From Parasponia andersonii (lineage: Eukaryota > Streptophyta > Magnoliopsida > Rosales > Cannabaceae): DNA of 64,000 bases. How positions within the stretch are numbered: the stretch's first letter is position 1; each line of letters begins with the position of its first letter. The position numbers and the translations under genes were made by a program. Location of the stretch: NCBI GenBank assembly GCA_002914805.1, contig JXTB01000410.1:169201-233200 (forward strand), given 5' to 3'. Below the pieces are notes generated by a model, which was not told the DNA's origin, did not search any database, and saw only the letters and a program-made list of their open reading frames with translations. Positions 35,902 through 48,787 of this stretch are shown here, piece after piece.

Positions 35902-38900
35902 TGTAACTCCCTAAGAATCCCTAGACTTGCAATCTTAGTAGAATTATTATTAACAAACTTAGTGTCGAATTTTAATAAGTTTATGTTTGTAAATACTTGA
36001 AATTATGTGTGTAGCATTATTTTAATATTAAATTTTATTATGTGAAAAAACCATAGTTATTCATTGTTTGAACTTAGAAATTCTAAGTTAGTTTTTCTTA
36101 AAAATAAATTAATTCTATAAAGATTACATTATGTACATCAATATAACCTAATAAAGAATGTTATATGTTTATATCACATTAATAATTGTTACAAAGTTAA
36201 TGATTACACCAAAATAGTACTGTACCATAATTTGAATAACTAGGATTTAAGTATACAAAGAATTAAGTAGACAAATCAATCTAAGGGTGGAAAATAAGTT
36301 GTAGAAAATGATGGAGACTAGTAAAGTTTTATCTTAGGGAAGTAATAACTATAAATTAGTAGAATATAAAAAGAAAGGGATAAAGTTAGTTGGTAATTCT
36401 AAAAAAGGAAAATATAGACAAAATTAAGTAATAGCTTTTGTCTCTAAAATAATTCAAAAGATAGGAAAAATAAAATGATAATAGAAATATTCTTTGGAAA
36501 TTAGTGGTCATAATTCAAAATGAAAGACATAGACAAAACTAATTAGTAGCTTTTGTCTCCAAAATAATTCAAAAAATATGAAAAGAAATAATATAGTGGA
36601 GATTTTCTTTGAGAGCTAGTGATATTAGATTCCAAATAATTGAAAAAGAAAAAATATTAGAGGAAAAAATAGTTGATGAGTGAAAAATAAAGTAAAAGAT
36701 AAGGTAATAAAGTAGGAAAAGAAGATATATTGGTAAAATTAGTAATAATAGTACTTGGATTATTAACTAGAAATTAGTAATTTTTAGCTCTAAAATTATA
36801 AGAAGTTTAATTTTTAGTATTTTGATTTCTAGTAAAATATTGATACTTATAAAAGTTCCCAAACACTCTAGGAAAGAATATTCAAATTTGGAAGGTAAAT
36901 ATTTCCTCACCTTACTTGTTATGTGTTTAAATAGATTCAATAAAAGAATAAATGTGTAATAACATATTTATCTACTTTAGATATTATATAATTTATATTA
37001 TGTTTAGGCCTATTTTGTTGATTTCTTAAGCCTTTAAATTTGAATACTTCGTAATGATAAAAGCTAAATAATGATAATAATAATAGTAAAATCAAAATAA
37101 CTAAACATAAAAGTGGAAGATTTTTAAGTGTAAGACCCTATAATTAAATATCCATGAAAATAAATCAAACTTAATTATTTAGACTTAGATCTTTAAGAAC
37201 AGATTTTTACGATTAAAAATACTTTCCAAAAATTAAAGATATTTGCCCAAAAGTTGAAGAGACTAAAATACCAAAACTTTGAGTATCTGGGTCAAAAGTA
37301 TAATTTTGACAAAATATGCGTCGAATATGTGAGAAAGTTATTTTAGGTAGTTTTAAGATTATATTAAAATGTAAAAATAAATAAAGGAATAATCTTTAAT
37401 AAAAAGATAGGCTATAACTCAAAGTTTACCATTGGAGGACATAAATGTCAAAAATCTTAAGATTATATATAAAAATATAAATGATAAAACTTGAAATTTT
37501 GGATTAGAAATCCGATACAAAAATAAATAGAAAACTTTATTTTAGATCTCTAGTTAGGATGAGTAAAATTTTATTTATGTTTAAGATATGAAATCAATCA
37601 TAGAAAATAAATTATGTATGCTTCTAATTTTATTTAACCTAAGTTTAGGTATGAGCGTAAAAAGCGTGAACAATGCCTAATAATATTTAGCATCAAGTAT
37701 GATTTTAGATTTTAAATCTGTGTAGCCATTAGTGTATTTGATTCACTTATTATATTATGACCTTTAATTACGAATAAAGTAATTAATCAAGAATAATTCA
37801 AAGTAATTGATGAAAAGAAATATAACGAAGGAAAGTTAACCAATTTCGGATGCTATTAATCAAATCAACAACCAAATTATTGATAGATTAAAAAGATTAC
37901 CATGATAAAGGTTAAGAAGAAATAAATCTCATTCATCTAGGTTGAAAGTATGAATTAGTCAATGAATATCACATGACATTGTTTTCCAAATATGAAGTTT
38001 TATGTTTGATCAAGATTAAGTTTTAGTTATCTTAAGCCCATTAAATAATTAGAAGTTAAAAAAAAGTATGAGTCTACTTTAAATTACTTTAACAAATAGA
38101 ATATATGTATATGTCATGGGAAAACTTCAACCTAGACGTACGTGATTAACGAGTAGAACTAGGATAATCATATTATGAGATAAGTACAATCTCACCTGCA
38201 GCATAGATAGTTTAAAAATATTTCATATTTGCAGTATTATATGTTTGAAATTATTTCATGTGTTAACTTGTCTTTATTTTATTATTTTATGACCTATGTA
38301 TAATGTATGCTTATAAAGATATATTTCTTATGCTATAAAAGTGAAGTATGCTTAATGTATGCTTATAAAGATATATTTTCTATGCTATAAAAGTGAAGTA
38401 TGCTTACTTTACAATGTTAACAAAGGAAATAATATGATAGTGGAATATAAGTTTGAGTTTGTTGTTGAAGCATAGCCACTCATGTTAAGAGAAGACCAAA
38501 TAAGATAAAGAATTCAAAGATATCGTACCAACTTCTACTAGGTGAGAATATTTAAGAAAAAATAAGACCGACCTCCCCTAAGCAAGAATTTCTGAGGAAA
38601 AGTATGTTAAAATTATGACCGTGAGTATTTTCAGTTGGGTTGCTCTCTTAGTTCCCCATTCAGTAGTGTACACTCTGTATGTATACCAAGATCTATAAGG
38701 AAGATAAAAGACTTTGTAATAAAGAATGAGATAAAATAATGATACAATATCTTATAATAAAGCATAAAGTAATGATTTCATAAAACAACATAACCGAATT
38801 TTCATAAAAAATTGTTTATTTATAAATAAAATGTTTTGTGAGAATTACATTGTACTTACTGAGCGGAAGCTCATATTTTATAAGTATTCATGCTATAGGT

Positions 38901-39563
38901 ACCAGAGGAAAGAAACTCCAGATTTGAATGATGAGTTAGTTAGAATTAAAGGAGAATGAATGTGAAGCACGAGCAATGGAATACTGTCATTAAAATTACT
39001 TCTGCACATATTCTTATTATGAGACAAATGATTTCAATTATGTAAATTTAATATTGTTTAAAAACATACTTATAACTTGACATTTTATTTCACAATGTAC
39101 AGTTTTATTAAATTAAACTTGAAAATATATTTCAATTAAATAGAGTTTAAACGAATGTTTTTCAAAAGATCTTAAAGAAAACATATTGTGATTTAAATAA
39201 ATACAAAATTTAAGGGATTCTGTCAAAAAAACTTAAACTATCTAAGAAGAACTTGAGATTTAAATAGTCCATATGTGATTCCCCTGCTTATTTATTAGCC
39301 CTTTATAGCTGCATATTATTTAAATCATCCTAAAAAAAATTTATAAACAAATTTAAATTTCGATTGCTCAACCATCGAGAAACATTTTATTTATTTTCAA
39401 AATTATCAAATTAAATAAATCGTTAGTTATGAATATAAATCTCTTAAAAAAAATAAAAATATAAAAAAATTTTGACATAAATTTTCAGCGTCTAAATTTA
39501 TCTTTTTAAATAAATAAACTAAGAATGTAAGTAATTAACGGTCCGAAAAATCGAATCGCTACA
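35902..39563 (+). mobile_element. 3.66-kb solo LTR (family X, copy 1)
   Basis: Starts TGTAACTCCCTAAG and ends AATCGCTACA. It is collinear over its whole length with 57064-60742 and with the interrupted antisense copy at 56029-63415. It interrupts the CACTA copy at 35046-40901. The flanks TCTAA and CTTAA match at only three of five bases, so the duplication has decayed or is misplaced by a base or two. There is no internal coding region. A private 52-bp tandem duplication is at 38301-38404. The TG...CA ends, TSDs in copy 2 and lack of genes point to a solo LTR of a gypsy-type element. Confidence 0.72.
38301..38404. repeat. 52-bp tandem duplication inside the solo LTR
   Basis: Units TAATGTATGCTTATAAAG... 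at 38301 and 38353 differ at only a couple of positions. The sister LTR (57064-60742) has one copy, so the duplication arose after the copies separated. Confidence 0.8.
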
Positions 39564-42335
39564 CTTAACGTATGCGTTCAATATATTAAAAATAATATAT
39601 TTTCAACAAAATAAATATAATAAAATAAATAAAAATATTGAAGCACACTTTAAAACAAAATTAACATTTTCCTTTTAAAATATATATTCATCAACTTTTT
39701 TTTTTTCTCTCTCGTTGTCTACTGGTTTGATTGATTCTAATTTTTTTTTTTTAAAAGTAAAACTTAACTAATAACTATCACTTACTATAATTTTAAAAAA
39801 AATAATATATACACACTCTACCAAAATTTACACATTGATCTTTCAAACTCTCACACATGTCCCTCGAACTTCAGGAACTAGATTCATTTGATTGATTCTA
39901 ATTTACTTGAACATGATTTTCAAATTCTAATTTACTTGATTTGCAATTTTTTTTCAAATATTACCATATGTTTTGAATAAAGATAAAAATTCAAATAATA
40001 TTTTAATAACTTATCTATCAATTTCAGGCTCCTTTTAACTGTGATTGTTGCCTAAATTATGCAAATTCTTTTGGATTTACTGCATTAAAAAATAAATAAA
40101 TAATACAAGATGAAGCATAATACTCAATAGCATATAATCAGGTCCTCTTTACTATAATTAGTCCATTTTAAGTACAATTTCTACTAAAATAATTATTCCA
40201 TTCCACAATCGAACCCACTTGAGTTCAAATTAAACTACCGCCATTCCACAATATGAAATGCCAAATCAGAGTGAGAAAGATGTGAAAGTGCTTAAAAAAT
40301 AATGGATCCTTGAAAGTGTAGAAAAGAAACAAAGAAAAACCCCTTTAAAATAAGATTAGAGAGAGAAATAGAAAAACGATATCATTGATGTATGTTAATA
40401 CATTGAGAGAGCCTGAAGAGCAGCACCACCGTCAGGACAAGAGACTGCTGGATCACGGGAGAGCAGGATCGAGGGAGAGAGAGCTTGAGAGAGCGGGTTG
40501 GGGAATCGGTGAGTGATTTAACGGCTGTGGGGGGACTTTTTCAAAGAGAGATGGGTTGTTTTAGAGGGAGAAAGGGGTTTTTTAGAGAGAGAATCGGCAG
40601 TAGGTGGCTGGGGAAGATGAGTGGGCTGGGGGTTGTATAAAGCTCTGTCCTCGGTAATACTTTTGAATTTTCTTCTCCAAATTTTCGGTACAGCACCAAT
40701 ATTTCCCGCTGGAACAGGAAATGGTGCCAAAGTCTTTACCGAGGACAATGTCCTCGCTAATATAATTTTTTAGAAAAAAAATGAAAAAAAAAATTCATCA
40801 CGTGGACTGAGCACACTTTTGCGGAGGACAATGTCGTCGGTATTAGTTGTTGGGTCAAATTTGCCTGACCACTGAACCAGAATCTCCTTTTTAAGGGAAA
40901 TTTTGGGCGGGGTGAGGGACAGATTTCCTGCAAAAAGTAAAATTGAAAAGAATCTGTGTTTCTCTCGAAAAGTTCAGAAAAAACTAGAGCTTTACTCTTA
41001 AAAGAAAGAAAAGAAACTACTCTTTCTCGCTATCTATCACTATCTCTCTCTCTCTCATGAAATCCCTAAATCTTTTAGCTTTCTCATAAAGGAAGACGAA
41101 AATGAAATTTCCCTCGATTAATTCTATATAGGCTTAGTACTAAATTTATGCGTTTCGTTCTTTGCCCTCTTTGGTATCTAATTTCTTGCAGCTTTTCTTA
41201 CAACTTTTCACTTGATTCTTATGTTTTTAACTTTTAAATTTTGATTATGATTTGCAGGCCACAGTTAGAAGTTCATATATCGGGTGAAGGCTTGGTCACC
41301 AAAGCACGAAGGCTACAGTTGGAGGAACCACCAACCTCTAACTCTCTTTTGTTGCTTGTCCCATATCCACGTGAAGCACTTATTTCATTCAAAGCAAATA
41401 CGAACCTATGGGAGGCACCTTGCTCACCCGATCCTTCAAATCTGACAAAGACCCTGCTGACCAGTCTCAAGTTAGCTTAACCCCACTTTTGATCTTTGAT
41501 TTTTGATATTTTCTGGGTTTGGATACTCATCCTAATGGTGGATTTTGTTAAGGTCAACCATGTTTGGGTATTAATTTTGGGCTCTTTATGTATATTTTGT
41601 TAGTTAGGTCCTTAGAGATTTGATAAAATGGGTTCTGAATTTGGACTTTAAAATATTCTTGTTTTCGTTATAGGGATCTGAAAATTTAGGGGAAGAAAAT
41701 ATCCCCGTTAGAGCGGGCAACCGAATTCAGCAGATGTGTGTTGTTATTCCCTATTTCAATTTTTTATTATGTTTATTTCTTTCCTTTTCAACTGAGATTT
41801 GTACATTTCAGATTTGGCCATTTTAGATTTGTGCATTTCTTTTGTAGCTAAATACTCGTATATTTTTAATTTCTTTAGTTATCTTGCCTATTATTATAAG
41901 TGGAAAATAAATTAACTCAGTTTATAATATCATAATTCGATTCTTTGGCTGGTACAAACTAAGTTTTACTACCAGAGGCACACTAGTGGAATTTCAAAGG
42001 ATTATGGAGCTCAAGGTAACGATAAACTTTTCTCTTATTTTGATTTTTCTGAATTTTTTGGTCAAAAGATTTAGTCATGCATGATTAGTGAACCCTGATC
42101 TATAACTTTAAAATGGAAGCTTGCAATAAGGAGATTTGGCTCTTCATTAATGTTCTGATTCTGTATTCCTCAAGCTGAAATTATTGCGAACACCCTATTA
42201 GTTTCTCAGTTTTAGTTTCTATCATGTTGTTGTTTCAGTTGTCTCTATTTGGTGTTGCATTTTGAGTATGACATATATCCTATTTCATTTGCTGATAATA
42301 TCTATTATTTTGTCCCAAACAGAAATTTGTTGTAG

Positions 42336-42366
<31 letters not shown>

Positions 42367-43280
42367 ACAGTGAAGAGCTATTCTTGACTTTATTTCTCTT
42401 AAAATACCCTTAAGGGATATTTTCCTAGTAGTTAATAAGAAGCATAGATAATCTTTTTGATCTAATCTTTTTGATCTAATTAATCATAGTTCTTTCTTTT
42501 CTAGTTTATAATTTTTTCTTACAGTAGCCTTAATTATAGTTGTCCAATATCTTATTGTTGCAACTAATCTAGTCTTGCTTAGTTTTCTTACGTTAACTTG
42601 AAGTCCTAAGTTTCATTACTTTCGTGGTCGTGACTGTGCTTAGATTTATGGATTGCTACCTTCTTTCCCCTTCTTTTATGTATAAAATTCATACTCCATT
42701 TCAATTTGATCAAATAGTGTAAGTTGATAAAATGATATATTCTTATCTCATGAATCTCCACTTAACCAATTTTCTCTTTGTTTGGAATTAAGATCCCTGC
42801 TATGTTTGAAGGACTTTTGTGGCTGAATCATGCAAGCAACAATGTCATAGTACTTTGTATGAGTTCACTGTTTTGATTTTTACCAAGGAAAGATGAGTAG
42901 AAATATTATCAACTTTGTTTCCTTTTTTAGTTTGGTCCAACAAAAAAGACCACATTTTTTTTTTACTTATGATGAACACAGGTTGTTTATTTCACTTTAT
43001 TCATAATCACAATAAGTTTTTTTCTCTGTTTTTCTTTTTGGTTGGGAATAGAATGAAACTTCCACTTAATTTGATGGAAAGACAGTGAAGCTTGACATTT
43101 CACTAACCTTATGCATGTTTTGTTTTTTCTTCCTCAAAGTAAAAGAAACAAGGTATGCATTTCTCACATGCCTTATGACTGTCCTCCTTTTGATTTATAT
43201 ATAGGATATGTGACTATTTATTTCTTCTAATTCATTTGTTTCTAAGTCAATTATATTTTTGTCTTTTCCCACTTTGCACA

Positions 43281-43395
43281 GATCTCCTGAGTTTCTACTT
43301 AGGATAATAGCGTATGGTCTAGCTATCGATATATGGCCAGCTGGTTGTATCTTTGCAAAACTCCCCCTTGTAAAGATCATTTTTCTCGAAAGAAG
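43281..43395 (+). pseudogene. Cyclin-dependent-kinase-like exon fragment (subdomains VIII-IX)
   Basis: After an intron-like TTTGCACAG acceptor the plus strand encodes RSPEFLLRIIAYGLAIDIWP, then AGCIFAKLPL. This corresponds to the YRAPELLL...YSTAIDMWSVGCIFAELL block of CDK/MAPK-type kinases (activation-loop end and helix F). The helix F Asp is kept; the usual W-S-x-G reads W-P-A-G. The similarity ends soon after, and no other kinase subdomains were recognised nearby. It is best seen as a captured or relic exon. Confidence 0.6.
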
Positions 43396-43732
43396 GACGA
43401 GATTAAAATTCTTACTTTGGATGATTAGTTATCATTATAGGCTCAAATAAATACTGAACAATATTGTGGCATAATGTATGAGCATTTTTTATTGGAAATA
43501 TTTAGGTCCTTGGACAAAATCTATTATTTGGAGTTGACTATTGACCAAAACTAGTCATTCTCTTTTTTTCTTTTTGTGCTCTTCTCCTTTCAAAAGGAAC
43601 ATGATTTGATATATATGCCATATTTGTTTCGTTCAAACTCTAGATAGAATATTATTTTCAACAGTGATATTTTATTTGCTTGATTTTTGTCATCTCTATT
43701 GCGGAATTAAGGATTTGACTCGATATTCTTTT

Positions 43733-43840
43733 GCAGTGAACTTATAGGTAGAATCCTTTGGTGATTTTTAATTTATTACTTCAAATGCAGTGAACTTATA
43801 GGTAGAATCCTTTGGTGATTTTTAATTTATTACTTCAAAT
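43733..43840. repeat. Perfect 54-bp tandem duplication
   Basis: Units starting GCAGTGAACTTATAGG at 43733 and 43787 are identical over 54 bp, so the event is recent or an assembly effect. Confidence 0.9.
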
Positions 43841-44213
43841 GACTTATTATGTTGTACAACTACATGCTTGCGGTGTCTGGTTTCTATAGTTTAGCAATAT
43901 ATGCCGGTGAACATTGTGCAAAATCATATTATGTTGGTCTTCTTTTTAAGTTTTGAGTTCTACTTTTTATAAACTACAAGTACTTGAAGAACAAACTTTG
44001 TAACATTACTATATGTAGTGCTAGCGGAATGAAGCAAAAAGAAGTATTATGCTTATCAATATGTGAGTTATTAATTGATTCATAGCTAGCATATTATTTA
44101 GTATCCGTATTAATTTTGATTATTTATTATTGTCTATCTAGGAAATGATGTTCAGTTATGGCGAGGGAAGAGGGAAGGCTTGTGGACAGTAACCTAATGG
44201 TACTATGAAAGAA

Positions 44214-44410
44214 TTTTGTTGGCACACGCTTTTTCTAGGACATTTCGAAATAGAACACTTTTGTTGGGGCATGTTGAAGTCTTTATATTTTGTTGACACA
44301 CAGCCTTTGTTGGGACATGATGAAGTCTTTATGTTTTGTTGGCACACATGCCTATTTATTGGGACATGTTGAAGGTCTATCTTGTTGGTATATATGCCTT
44401 TGTTGGGATA
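44214..44410. repeat. Degenerate tandem array, TTGTTGGCACA / GGGACATGTTGAAG units
   Basis: Four to five units of about 45-55 bp alternating TTTGTTGGCACACA.GCC and TTGTTGGGACATGTTGAAGTCTTTAT. Spacing varies and units have diverged. It may be part of the subterminal region of the element ending at 44953. Confidence 0.7.
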
Positions 44411-44559
44411 ACACTTATATGTTGTGGCTTCGATGCATTTTTCTGGGATGTTAAATTAGTTAATTCGTTCTTATGGATTTAATCGGTTATAGAAATTATC
44501 AATATGCATTAGCTCTTTTTGGGTTAATGCATATTTTATGTGCAGCAAACAACTATAAT

Positions 44560-44953
44560 TAACTTTATGAATATTGTCAAAATGGTTAAATTCCATTATA
44601 ATAACATTACTATAACATGGTTGTAATTTCATATTGCAAATTAAAAATGTTATAGAAAACTTTTTTCTGTACCATTTAAGATATCAGGTAAAAATTGTAA
44701 GAGTTGGTAATATCTTGTCCTTAGTCAAACTGCAGCATTGAGAAATGTTATTTATGGTTTTCCATAACCGAAAAAAAAAAAAAAAAGAAAAACTGTTATG
44801 AAATGATTTACAATGGTAATGGGGATAACATTAAAAAAGTGTTATCAAAAGTCCAGATTTTTATAACATAGGCTGGCATATTATTTTCAAAAGTGTTATA
44901 AATGTCAATAATAGTGCTTTTCAGGTGCTCTCAAAAGGTTTATTTCTTGTAGT
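44560..44953. mobile_element. Right end of a third CACTA family (GTTATAA subterminal motifs)
   Basis: Repeated GTTATAA / TTATAAC and AAAAGTGTTAT motifs in both orientations (44595-44910) lead to a terminus TTTATTTCTTGTAGTC at 44938-44953. This is one base from the common CACTA end TTTCTTGTAGTG. No left terminus was identified. Confidence 0.55.
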
Positions 44954-45306
44954 CTACCTATTATTGTCCTTGCTATTGCCCTCATTTGTTGTGGTGTTTC
45001 TCCATAATCAACGGTTTTCCCCACCTCACTTTTGTAACTGATCCAATCTATCAACGATTCGATTCTTTCAATATAGTTTTAACTTTCATCTCTACAAATT
45101 GATGTAAACTTGGCAATGCAGTTTAGTTGTGATTTTATGTTGAGTTTATTTATACATTTTTGTGGGCTTGTGATTATAATTTGAACGAATTAGTTGTATT
45201 TATAATTTGAATGCATGTACTATTTTCATTTTCCTGAATTTGTTTTTATATTTTTCTAGGTTTTTCTTTTTAATTTTCATATTTTACCCAAAAAAATAGA
45301 AAGATA
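44954..45306. other. Unassigned AT-rich spacer
   Basis: Lies between the CACTA-like terminus and the outer end of the copia LTR. No ORF, repeat or RNA gene was recognised. Confidence 0.4.
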
Positions 45307-45756
45307 TGTGGAAAGTAAAACAAATTTTATTATTCACTCAAATATTTTTACAAGAGAAAATTCTCAACTTCACTTTTCAAGCTCACTCACTCACTATAAG
45401 TTATGCTTCTTTTTCTCTTCTCTTCACTATTAGAAGCTTTGCTTCTTACTTGATGCTTAGAACTTAAATAGGAAGAGGTATTTATACTACATGAGAAACA
45501 ATGAGAACTACATAAAAAATCCTTAAGTCACACATTTTCTTCTGCACACTTCTAATAATAATCTAAATAATCAAATAATTCATATGCAAAAAACTAATAT
45601 CTAGCTAACACTAGAAGATTTTAGGTGGAAGGCTTCTTTAATTTGGACTTGGACTTTTTCTTTGATGAGATTTGCACTTAGGCTAACTCCAACTTATTTG
45701 GCCTCATGTTGATGGACCTAAAACACTTCTTATGGGCTTAAGCAAGTTAATTTTCA
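45307..45756 (-). mobile_element. 3' LTR of the minus-strand copia element
   Basis: Starts TGAAAATTAACTTG (minus strand) right after the polypurine tract. The outer end is placed near the CTTTCCACA segment at about 45307 by its CA ending. There is no second LTR to confirm the length. Confidence 0.5.
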
Positions 45757-45769
45757 ATACCCCCCCTTA

Positions 45770-47245
45770 AACTTGTTTTATAATACCACGCAAGTTTCTT
45801 AATCTTGCGAAGTCTTCAAACTTGAGTGGCTTGGTGAAAATATCAGCAATCTGATCATGGGATCTCACATACTCTAATTATACTTCTTTATTTGCAACAT
45901 ATTCTCTTATGTAATGATAGCGAGTGTCGATATGCTTGCTTCGGTCATGAAAGACTGGATTTTTAGTCAGAGCTATTGCTGACTTATTATCGATACAAAT
46001 CTCCGTTAGCTCTTTTTGAGGCATGTTTAACTATTTCAACAACCTTTTTAGCTAGATTGCATGACTAACACATGATGTAGTAGCTACGTACTCAGCTTCG
46101 CAAGTTGAAAGGGTGACAATCGGTTGTTTCTTGGATACCCAGGTGAATGCCGTTTCTCCCATGAAAAACAAAAAACTAGGTGTGTTTTTTCAATCATCAG
46201 TATTTCCGACCAAATCATTATCATTGTAACCAACGAGTTTGTAATCATTAGAAACTGAATAAAACAAGCCAAAATTGATCGTACCTTTTAGGTAATGGAG
46301 AATTCTCTTTGCAGCTTTGAAGTGAGTAGTTATTGGAGTTTCTATGTAACGACTCACTAGTCCAGTTGTATAGAGATTGTCAGGCCTTCTACATGTCAAG
46401 TACCGAAGGTACCCAACAAGGCTCTTGAGGAGTGTTGGATCCACCTTTTCTGCTTCATCATCTTTAAATAATTTTATTCCATACTCCACTGGTGTACTTT
46501 TCGGCTTGCAATCATCTATATTGAACTTCTTCAGGATCTCCTCTGAATAGCTTTCTTGAGAGATAAAGATGTATTCTTCCTTTTGCTTGACTTCTATGCC
46601 GAGATAGTACGCCATAAGTCTGATGTCTGTCATTTCAAACTCATGTGTCATTACTCTCTTGAATTCGTCAAACATCCTTGGATTACTTCTAGTGAATATG
46701 AGATCATCCATGTACAAGCATACGACCAGAATATTTCCATCTTTAGACTTAACATAGAGAGTATGTTCATAAGGGCACTTAATGAATCTATTCTCTTGGA
46801 AATATTTGTCAATTTGGCTGTTCCATGCTCTTGGTGCTTTTTTTAGACCGTAAAGGGCCTTCTTCAGCTTCAAAATATTTTTTTTATGCCCTTTCATCTC
46901 ATAACCTGATGGTTGTTCGATATAGATTTCTTCCTCAAGAACTCCATTTAGAAGTGTAGACTTTACATCCATCTGATGAATCTTCCATTTGTTCTGAGCA
47001 GTAAGAGAAATAATTAGTCTTATAGTTTCTAATCATGCAATAGGAGCGAATACCTCGTCATAGTTAATACCGGCTATTTGACTATAGCCTTTCGCGACTA
47101 GCCTTACTTTGTATCTTTCTACCTCTCTGTTGGCATTCTTTTTCACTTTGTACACCCATTTTACAAAAATAGCTTTATGACCTTTAGGAAGAGTAGATAG
47201 TTCCCAAGTGTTATTCTTCTTTATGACTTTGACTTTTTCATCCAT
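45770..47245 (-). pseudogene. Copia reverse transcriptase and RNase H, broken
   Basis: The RT begins near 47245 (KNNTWELSTLPKGHKAIFVKW, RLVAKGYSQIAGINYDEVFAP). It breaks at a stop near 47030, resumes with QMDVKSTLLNGVLEEEIY, and keeps the catalytic VCLYMDDLIF (YMDD codons at about 46703-46714). The long frame 46972-46190 is open. After a shift at about 46190 the RNase H part reads TFTWVSKKQP-like, STCEAEYVATTSC and, further on, [20 protein letters not shown]. Stops occur in the last segment. The catalytic residues of RT are kept but the gene is split. Confidence 0.8.
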
Positions 47246-47479
47246 CGCATTCCTCCATTTTTCATCTTGTACAGCCTCTTAGAAGTTCACCGGTCCACAA
47301 TCAGCAAATAGGCAAAATCGAGTGAGGTTTTCGAGTCTATCAGTCAGCTTATATAGATCTTCAAGACTTCTTGTGTGTTCTTCATGCCTCTCAGTTAAGA
47401 AAGATGGAGGTGAATCTTCATGAGTGGATGATGTTGGCGAGAAAAGTGGAGTAATAGCCTCCTGATGGACTTCTCTTGC

Positions 47480-48787
47480 TTACTCTACTGGTGTTTCCAT
47501 ATCTTCAAATTGTGGAAAGGAATTATAGTCATTTGTTTGAGAACCAAAGTCCCATTCATATTCTTCATCAAATATTACATCTCGGCTGATGATTACTTTT
47601 CCATTGTTAGGATTGTATAACTTATATCCTTTAGAGTTGTTGTCGCAGCCGATGAAAATGAACTTCTTTCTTTTATCATCAAGCTTGGTTCTATGTTCGT
47701 CTGGCACATGCACATAGGCTATACTTCCAAAGACTCTCAAGTGGGAGATCCCAAGCTTCCTTCTACTCCATGCTTCTTGTGCTGTCTTTTCCCATACACT
47801 TCTTGTTGGAGATCGATTGGACAAGTAAATTGCACATGTAACAGCTTATGCCCAAAACTCTTTGGGTAATCTCTTAATTTTCAGCATACTTCGAGCTATG
47901 TTGACGATGGTCCAGTTCTTCTTTTCTGCCACACCATTATGTTGAGGGGATCTTGGAATGGTTAAAGGTCGTCAAATTCCATTTGCTTCGCAGAATTCTT
48001 GGAACTCTTTTGAAGTGAATTCTCCTCCTCTATCAGATCTCATGGCTTTGATCTAAAGACCGCTTTCCTTCTCTACAGTAGCTTTGAACTTCTTGAAAGC
48101 TTCGAAGACTTCTGATTTTTTCTTTAAGAAATAAACCCATATTTTTCTTGAGAAATCATCAATAAAGAGCAAGAAGTAATTGCTCTTACCGAAAGGACTT
48201 GATTTGATAGGACCGCACACATCTGTATGCATGAGCTCTAGTGGCTTCTAGGCTCTTGAATTCGACTATTTTGGAAAGCTTTTCCTGAATTGCTTCCCAA
48301 GTAAGCATCCTTCACAAAGCTGATCAGGATGATTGATACACGACATGCCTCTCACCATTTCTTTCTTGGATAGTAGCTCTAGTCCTCTAAAGTTGAGATG
48401 CCTGAATCTCAAATGCCATAGCCATGATGAATCCTTGTAACATACTTTCAGACATTTTGCCATATCATTTTGAATGTTCAATAAGAACATTTAATTTCTT
48501 GACATAGGCACCTTGGCAATCAAGTTCATATTGTTATCTCTTATAGAAAAACTATAATCTTTCAAGTGAATATCATAGTCTTTCTTTAAGAGTTGTCCCA
48601 AACTCAAGATGTTTGTTTTCATTGTGGGTACATAATAAACATTAGAAATAAATTGATGCCCCCTATTTTTCAAACGGATAAGAATTTTACTTTTTTCTTT
48701 TACTGCTACTTTTGAATCATCACCGAAAGAAACACTCCCACTGATTAATTCATCAAGCTCTATGAACATTGATCGACGCGCACACAT
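47480..48787 (-). pseudogene. Copia protease edge, GAG-pre-integrase and integrase, broken
   Basis: From 48787: FGDDSKVAVKEKSKILIR and NVYYVPTMKTNILSLGQLL (the region after protease). Then a stop and the GAG-pre-integrase zinc finger (LWHLRFRHLN, CEGCLLGKQ). The integrase core follows in shifted frames (48240-47860), then the C-terminal part ISHLRVFGSIAYVHVPDEHR with FIGCDNNSKGYKLYNP (47824-47480). Several in-frame stops make it non-functional. Confidence 0.78.

Larger units (their letters stand above)
35046..40901 (-). mobile_element. Second copy of the intron 4 CACTA family, split by a solo LTR and truncated on the right
   Basis: The left terminus CACTATCGAG at 35046 aligns with that of the 26459 copy, followed by the same GAGGAC..GTCCTC subterminal motifs (35072-35290). 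The ATTT-rich interior (35340-35890), the segment after the LTR (39564-39660, ATATTTTCAACAAAATA), the GAGAGAG tract and the right subterminal repeats (40640-40900, GAGGACAATGTCCTC) are collinear with the first copy. The last about 60 bp and the terminal TAGTG are missing. The transposase-like gene was not found. Confidence 0.72.
40902..44213. other. Unassigned region with exon-like fragments
   Basis: Base composition is less AT-biased than the flanking repeats, and several stretches look like decayed exons. A 79-codon open frame at 41241-41480 follows a CAG acceptor at 41258; there is also a GAGCGGGCAACCGAATTCAG segment near 41712 and a kinase-like fragment at 43281-43395. A (TA)n run lies at 42337-42363. 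None of the other pieces could be named. They could be a host-gene remnant or captured exons inside a transposon ending at 44953. Confidence 0.4.

Noticed and set aside
41241..41480. 79-codon plus-strand ORF, candidate exon
   Set aside because: No recognisable domain. Kept only as an exon-like fragment in the regional note.
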